Assembly (NCBI RefSeq): GCF_013753875.1
Contig: NZ_SMDS01000018.1
Span: 1-64,000, forward strand
Length of the DNA: 64,000 bases
Source: Candidatus Pantoea persica
GTDB taxonomy: Bacteria > Pseudomonadota > Gammaproteobacteria > Enterobacterales > Enterobacteriaceae
Direction of reading: 5' to 3'
The notes beneath the pieces were generated by a model. It was given only the letters and a program-made list of their open reading frames with translations. It did no database searches and was not told the DNA's origin. Position numbers and translations under genes: made by a program. Below are positions 58,787 to 64,000 of the stretch, one piece after another (positions within the stretch are counted from its first letter, which is position 1; every line of letters begins with the position of its first letter).

Positions 58787-59996
58787 TTATGTTTTGCTGA
58801 ACAACACCACGGATTCGAGATTATGGGTATGAGGGAACATATCCAGCATCGCGACCCTTTCCAGATGGTAGCCCGCCGACAGCAATGTCTGGCTGTCGCG
58901 AGCAAGCGTTGTGGTGTTACATGAAACATAGACCACACGCTCAGGCGCAAGTTTAACCACATGCCCCATCACGCCTGTCGCCCCGGCGCGCCCCGGCGCG
59001 CACCGGATCTTGTTAAACCCCTGCCACGGCTGGCGCGATACATCTTCCTCCAGGTTGTGCTAGAAGAAGCGGACATTTTTAAGATTATTCAGTTACGCAT
59101 TATACGCTGCCTGCCGCACTAATGCTGCAACGCCCTCCACACCAACCACACTTTGTACGAATTTTCCTACAGGGATCGTAAAGTTTCCCATGCCGCAGAA
59201 AAGATCGAGAAGGCGATCTTCGGGCCGCAGATCGAGCCAGGCGAACGCCTGCGCCACCACCTGCTGATTGACCGCATCCTTGACCTGAATAAAATCCTGC
59301 GGGCTGGCTAAAGGTTAGCTTCACGTCGCCCGAGTGGTAAAGGGTTCGTCGCCGCGCACCTTTTCCAACGCCTCGCCGCCGCCGCCGAGAAACAGCATCA
59401 GGCCCTGCTCATGCGAAAAGCGTTCCAGTTTTGCCCGATTCTCGGCGTGCAGCGCATCAAGATGGCGCAGCACCATCAGCGGGCCGCGCCAGCACCAGCT
59501 CTACATGATGTCCCAGCCGGCTCGCCGCCTGGCGAAAGCCCATCTGCAGCTGGCGCGTTTTTGGCTGCCACTGCAGGCCGAGCCGCGCGCGACGCCGGTA
59601 GCCCCATTCCGGCCCGGCGATCACCTCGTCGACCGCCACGGTGCGCTGCGCCGCCTGGCTCAGCATGCGTGACAACACCGCCGCTTTGCTGCGCTGCTGC
59701 AGCGGCTCGGCGGCGTGCTGCTGCTGACAGCCGCCGCAGCGGCCAAAGTGCGGGCAGTGCAGCGTGACGCGATCGGGGCTGAGGGTCAACAGCCACGTCG
59801 CCTTGCCGCGCGCAAACTGGCGATTCTCCTCCACCAGCGTGACCTCCGCCTGCTCGCCGGGCAGCGCGCCGCTGATAAACAGGGTTTTGCCCTGATGTCG
59901 CGCCACGCCCTAGCCGAAGGGATCCAGCTCTTCTACGGTGACGGTAATGCGTTGCCGGGTCGTCACGCGCTGTTTTGCAGAGTAAAATTGCGCCAT
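58787..59996 (-). pseudogene. rlmD: 23S rRNA m5U1939 methyltransferase RlmD, broken
   Basis: SAM-dependent methyltransferase with an N-terminal TRAM domain and 4Fe-4S cluster (E. coli 433 residues). From ATG 59996 a TAG replaces the Gln of FGQGVARH at codon 29 (59910-59912). The cluster segment [14 protein letters not shown] is readable. About 35 codons are then missing after GFRQAAS, followed by several frameshifts plus in-frame TAA and TAG near 59050-59100. The 3' end is well preserved ([38 protein letters not shown]). Divergent from barA. Confidence 0.93.
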
Positions 59997-60092
59997 AGTG
60001 TTCTACATTCTCAATTCTCAATAAAAATTCAGCGTTCGCGCGCCATCGGTCGCGGCACAGGGATGACAGGCTTGCAAAAGCCGACAACTATT

Positions 60093-62822
60093 ATGACGAA
60101 ATACAGCCTGCGGGCGCGAATGATGATTTTAATACTGGCGCCGACGCTGATGATCGGCCTGCTGCTCAGCTCATTTTTCGTGGTGCACCGCTACAACGAA
60201 CTGCAGCGCCAAGTGGCGGACGCCGGCGCGAATATCATCGAGTCGCTGGCGGTCTCCAGCGAATACAGCATGGCCTGGCACGACCACGACGCGATCCACG
60301 AACTGGTGAGCCTGCTGCATCGCCGCCACTCCGATATTGTCCGTGCGATTTCCATCTTCGACAACCAGAACCACCTCTACGCCACCTCGAATAACAACCA
60401 GAACCTGAGCCTGCTGCAGCAAGAGGATATCCGCGCGCTGCCTGACGCCATCTCTATGGAGCGGCACAGCGCGCGGCTAATCCTGCGCACGCCCATCACC
60501 TCGGAGCGCTATGCGCTGGACGAGCTGCCTGGCGCAGTGGCCAAGCCGGCAGGCAATCCGCTGGGCTATGTGGCGATAGAGCTGGACCTGCAGTCGGTGC
60601 GCCTGCAGCAGTATAAAGAGGTATTCGTCGCCACCCTGATGCTGCTGTTCTGCCTCTGCATCGCCATGCTGTTCGCCTATCGCCTGATGCGCGACGTCAC
60701 CGGCCCGATCCGCAACATGGTCTCCACGGTGGATCGCATCCGCCGCGGCCAGCTCGACAGCCGCGTCGAGGGCTATATGCTCGGCGAGCTGAGCATGCTG
60801 AAAAACGGCATCAACGCCATGGCGATGTCGCTGACCGCCTACCACGAAGAGATGCAGCACAATATCGACCAGGCGACCTGGGATCTGCGCGAGACGCTGG
60901 AGCAGCTGGAGATCCAGAACGTCGAGCTGGATCTGGCGAAAAAGCGCGCCCAGGAGGCGGCGCGCATCAAATCGGAATTCCTCGCCAACATGTCGCACGA
61001 GCTGCGCACCCCGCTCAACGGCGTAATCGGCTTTACCCGCCAGATGCTGAAAACCCCGCTCAGCACCACGCAGCGCGACTATATGCACACCATTGAGCGC
61101 TCGGCCAATAATTTACTCAGCATCATCAATGACGTGCTCGACTTATCCAAGCTGGAGGCGGGCAAGCTGGTGCTGGAGTCGATCCCCTTCCCGCTGCGCG
61201 CCACGCTGGATGAGACCATTGTGCTGCTGGCGCCCTCGGCCCACGACAAAGGGCTGGAGCTGACAGCGCTGTGCGACTGCAACGTGCCGGATAACGTCAT
61301 CGGCGATCCACTGCGCCTGCAGCAAATTTTGATTAACCTGCTGGGAAACGCTATCAAGTTCACCGAGCGCGGCACCATCGATCTGCGTGTCGAACAGCGC
61401 GCCGTCAGCGCCACGCGCGTCGAGCTGGCGATCCAGGTACACGACACCGGCATCGGCATCTCCGAGCATCAGCAGTCGCAGCTGTTTCAGGCGTTTCGCC
61501 AGGCGGACACCAGCATTTCGCGCCGCCACGGCGGCACCGGCCTCGGCCTATTGATCACCCAAAAGCTGGTGAGCGAAATGGGCGGAGAAATCACCTTCCA
61601 CAGTCATCTTAACGGAGGCTCGACCTTCTGGGTGCGGATACAGCTCGATCTTAACCCCAACGCGCCGACGCTGCCGCGTGCGCTGGACGCGCTCTCCCAC
61701 TCGCGCATGGCCTACATCGAGGCGCACGCCGCCTCCGCTGACGCGGTGCTGAAGATGCTGCGCGTCACGCCGCTGCAGGTGGAGTACAGCGAGACGCTGG
61801 CGGGGCTGAACGAAGCGCACTACCCGCTGCTGCTGGTGGGCCTGCCCGTCGATATCAACCGTCATGAGTTGCTGGACGACCGCTTTATCAGCGCCCTGCT
61901 CGGCCGCGCCAACTGCGTGCTGCTCGCCCTGCCGAGCGGCGTGATGCTGCAGGCCGATCAGCTGAGGGCGCGCGGCATCCACGGCTGCCTCACCAAACCG
62001 GTATCGACCACGCGCCTGATGCCGATGCTGGAGGAACTGCATACCCGCCAGCATAGCGACCTGCCCAACGGCGCGCGCCTGCCGCTGCGGGTGATGGCGG
62101 TAGATGACAACCCGGCCAATCTCAAGATGATCGGCGCGCTGCTCGAAGAACAGGTCGAACATATTCTGCTGTGCAATAACGCCGAGCAGGCGATCGCCGC
62201 CGCGCGCGAGGAGCCGCTAGACATTATCCTGATGGATATTCAGATGCCAGAGATCGACGGCATTCGCGCCAGCGAAATCATTCGCGGCCTGCCGCTGCAC
62301 GCCAGCACGCCGATCGTGGCGGTGACGGCGCACGCCATCGACGGCGAGCGCGAGCAGCTGATCAAAGCGGGCATGAACGACTATCTGGCAAAGCCGATCG
62401 ACGAAAGCAAGCTCAGCCAGCTGCTAGCGCGTTACAGCCCGGCGCTGCCGCTGGTCGCGGCGCCAGTGCCGACGGTTTCGCCGTCGCTCGACTGGTCGCT
62501 GGCGCTGCGCCAGGCGGCCAAAAAGCCCGATCTGGCGCGCGATATGCTGCGCATGCTGCTCGATTTCCTGCCGGAGGTGCATGACAAGCTGGCGAGCAGT
62601 ATGGCGGCGAATGACGTGCAGGGATTACGCGAGATTATTCACAAGCTGCACGGCAGCGCCAGCTACAGCGGCGTGCCGCGCATGAAGCAGCTCTGCCGCC
62701 AACTGGAGAAAAACCTGCGGCAGAGCAGCGATATCAGAGATCTGGAGCCGGAGCTGCTGGAGCTGCAGGATGAGATGGAGAACGTGGCGCGCGAGGCACT
62801 GCGGTTGCTGGACGAAAGCTAA
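60093..62822 (+). CDS. barA: Hybrid sensor histidine kinase BarA
   Basis: Tripartite sensor (E. coli 918 residues) that senses short-chain carboxylates and phosphorylates UvrY, inducing the CsrA-titrating sRNAs. 909 residues from ATG 60093 ([17 protein letters not shown]); the open frame to 59715 is antisense to rlmD and rejected. Two membrane helices flank a periplasmic sensor domain, then HAMP (about 190-240), HisKA with His302 in [11 protein letters not shown], HATPase, receiver with Asp715 in [11 protein letters not shown], and HPt with His853 in [11 protein letters not shown]. Intact, with csrA also intact. Confidence 0.97.
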   Translation: MTKYSLRARMMILILAPTLMIGLLLSSFFVVHRYNELQRQVADAGANIIESLAVSSEYSMAWHDHDAIHELVSLLHRRHSDIVRAISIFDNQNHLYATSNNNQNLSLLQQEDIRALPDAISMERHSARLILRTPITSERYALDELPGAVAKPAGNPLGYVAIELDLQSVRLQQYKEVFVATLMLLFCLCIAMLFAYRLMRDVTGPIRNMVSTVDRIRRGQLDSRVEGYMLGELSMLKNGINAMAMSLTAYHEEMQHNIDQATWDLRETLEQLEIQNVELDLAKKRAQEAARIKSEFLANMSHELRTPLNGVIGFTRQMLKTPLSTTQRDYMHTIERSANNLLSIINDVLDLSKLEAGKLVLESIPFPLRATLDETIVLLAPSAHDKGLELTALCDCNVPDNVIGDPLRLQQILINLLGNAIKFTERGTIDLRVEQRAVSATRVELAIQVHDTGIGISEHQQSQLFQAFRQADTSISRRHGGTGLGLLITQKLVSEMGGEITFHSHLNGGSTFWVRIQLDLNPNAPTLPRALDALSHSRMAYIEAHAASADAVLKMLRVTPLQVEYSETLAGLNEAHYPLLLVGLPVDINRHELLDDRFISALLGRANCVLLALPSGVMLQADQLRARGIHGCLTKPVSTTRLMPMLEELHTRQHSDLPNGARLPLRVMAVDDNPANLKMIGALLEEQVEHILLCNNAEQAIAAAREEPLDIILMDIQMPEIDGIRASEIIRGLPLHASTPIVAVTAHAIDGEREQLIKAGMNDYLAKPIDESKLSQLLARYSPALPLVAAPVPTVSPSLDWSLALRQAAKKPDLARDMLRMLLDFLPEVHDKLASSMAANDVQGLREIIHKLHGSASYSGVPRMKQLCRQLEKNLRQSSDIRDLEPELLELQDEMENVAREALRLLDES

Positions 62823-62915
62823 AGCAGCGCGGCGACAGGCTAACGCGGCTCGGCTGGTCGGGCGCAACTGAATAGCGGACGCGCCCGGTTTATGCGCGCA
62901 TCAACCCCCCCTGCT

Positions 62916-63654
62916 TTAACGCGCAGCGGCTTTCGGCCGCCATACCCACAGCACCGCGATCGCCAGCACGAACAGCGCGCCGAAGCCGATGCCCACCGCG
63001 GGCGCGCCCGCGCCCCAGAACAGGCTGGTGCCGAGAAGGGAGAAGCGCGTTTCCGCGTTATGCCATAGCTGGCTGCAGGCGCTGAAAAAGCGGCGCAGCA
63101 TGGCACCGACGCGACGCCGCCAGCGTAGGGATAAACAGGTTAGCCGCCACCGCATAGGTCAGCGCGCACGCCACCAGCGCCGCCGTCAGGCTCCAGTCGG
63201 CGAGCACGCCGCCCGACACCGAGCCGAGCAGAATCGCGGCAATGGTGGAGCTTTCCACCATGCCGTTGGCCTTCACCAGCTTGTCACCGGCGGTCAGCTC
63301 GGTGAGAATGCCGTACTTGGCGGGCGAATAGGCCGCCACGCCGATGCCTACCAGCGTATAGCCGACAAAGGGGTTGAAGCCGAAAACGATCAGCAGCACC
63401 CCCAGCAGCTTCAGGCTGTTGGCGAACATTATCACCCGTCCTTTGGCGAAGCGGTCCACTATCTACCCGACAAAGGGCGCCAGCAGAATATAGGCGGCGA
63501 TGAACAGCATCTGCATCACCGGCAGGCTCCCGTCGGGATAGAGCTCGCTTTTCAGCAGCGCGTTATCGCCGAAGGCGGGAAAAAACTACGTGCACATCAC
63601 CGCCGGCATGCCGCGCGACGTCAGCGACAGCGTCTGGCTATCAGGGTGTTTTAT
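62916..63654 (-). pseudogene. lplT: Lysophospholipid transporter LplT, broken
   Basis: MFS transporter that flips lysophosphatidylethanolamine inward for reacylation by Aas. Reading [18 protein letters not shown] begins with ATA at 63654 where ATG is expected. TAG replaces Gln at 63586-63588 ([13 protein letters not shown]-type motif) and again at 63473-63475 (FVGQIVD). Helices [20 protein letters not shown] and [16 protein letters not shown] are clean. A frameshift follows LAASRR, and a deletion of roughly 150 codons joins GTSLFWGAG to [11 protein letters not shown]. Beyond repair. Confidence 0.93.
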
Positions 63655-64000
63655 GCCTGCTCCTCTTCGCCCCGTTTTTTCAGGCTGACGTAGCCCGGTT
63701 TGCCGCTGCCCAGCATCGGCAGTTGCTCAAGCACGCGAATATCGCGCGGCACCGCCAGCTCCGGCGCCCCCAGCGCGCGTGCCGCCTTTTGCAGCGCGTC
63801 ACGCTTCAGCTCGCGGTCGGTGCTGAAGAGCACCAGCGCTTCGCCGCAGTTGCCGTCGGTGCGCAGCGACGCCGCGTGCTTTTTCTCCGGCGACGCCTTC
63901 AGGGCGATCTGCTCAACGCTCTCCAGCGACACCATCTCGCCGGCGATCTTGGCGAAGCGTTTGGCGCGTCCCTGAATCTGGCAGAAGCCGCCTTCGTCGA
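63651..64000 (-). CDS. aas: Aas acyltransferase/acyl-ACP synthetase, C-terminal end
   Basis: Bifunctional 2-acyl-GPE acyltransferase and acyl-ACP synthetase that re-acylates lysophosphatidylethanolamine. Only the last 116 codons lie in the window: [21 protein letters not shown] (the AMP-ligase hinge), then the small C-terminal domain to [25 protein letters not shown] and a stop TAA at 63651. This part is open. Whether the rest is intact cannot be told; its partner lplT, overlapping its stop, is dead. Confidence 0.9.
   Translation of the reverse strand, partial: DEGGFCQIQGRAKRFAKIAGEMVSLESVEQIALKASPEKKHAASLRTDGNCGEALVLFSTDRELKRDALQKAARALGAPELAVPRDIRVLEQLPMLGSGKPGYVSLKKRGEEEQA

Noticed and set aside
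59715-60092. N-terminal extension of BarA to 1035 residues
   Set aside because: The extra 126 codons lie antisense to rlmD and have no family counterpart. BarA starts [11 protein letters not shown] at 60093.

Overview
This window is a gammaproteobacterial chromosome segment. Its gene order and protein sequences are those of the enteric order, most like Erwinia or Pantoea (Erwiniaceae). The backbone is clpB-pgeF-rluD, bamD, raiA, pheA/tyrA/aroF, rpsP-rimM-trmD-rplS, ffh, luxS-micA-gshA, csrA-alaS-recA, mutS-rpoS-nlpD-pcm-surE, ispDF, cysGDNC, cysJIH, eno-pyrG, barA. cysG sits directly upstream of cysDNC. The genus-level call is an inference from reading alone.

The main feature is gene decay. 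About 18 genes are broken by frameshifts, in-frame stops, internal deletions or a lost start codon: a GNAT acetyltransferase, corB, yqaA, yqaB, recX, tam, a DapA-family aldolase, yjdM, mltB, a prepilin peptidase, truD, iap, a YciI-like gene, a secreted pyrophosphatase, mazG, relA, rlmD and lplT. Lesions are concentrated in dispensable genes. About 43 others, including long ones (clpB, alaS, mutS, barA, cysI, cysJ), read cleanly. That pattern fits a recently host-restricted symbiont or pathogen in early genome erosion better than sequencing error. I saw no insertion sequence, prophage, CRISPR array or foreign island.

Layout: 1-120, P1 promoter of an rRNA operon running out of the left edge. 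0.2-9.8 kb, protein quality control, pseudouridylation, outer-membrane assembly, and phenylalanine/tyrosine synthesis with its attenuator and TyrR boxes. 10-16.2 kb, ribosome and SRP genes plus decayed corB. 16.2-25.9 kb, luxS, the sRNA MicA, gshA, two tRNAs, csrA, alaS, recA. 25.9-30.2 kb, a run of five dead genes. 30.6-39.9 kb, mutS, rpoS and the surE-ispDF-ftsB cluster with a dead truD. 40-50.2 kb, a complete intact sulfate-assimilation set interrupted by two dead genes. 50.5-55.5 kb, queD, queE, eno, pyrG. 55.7-60 kb, three consecutive dead genes (mazG, relA, rlmD). 60-64 kb, intact barA, dead lplT and the 3' end of aas.

Taken together, routes to cysteine, phenylalanine, tyrosine, glutathione, queuosine, isoprenoids and CTP are kept, as are rpoS, csrA, barA and recA. 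RNA-modification, nucleotide-sanitation, cell-wall remodelling and uptake accessories are being lost. I found no clearly undescribed system. The observations most worth checking are the A11 tract that frameshifts rpsP, the relA allele truncated just after its synthetase domain, and the lplT start codon lost within a stop/start overlap.
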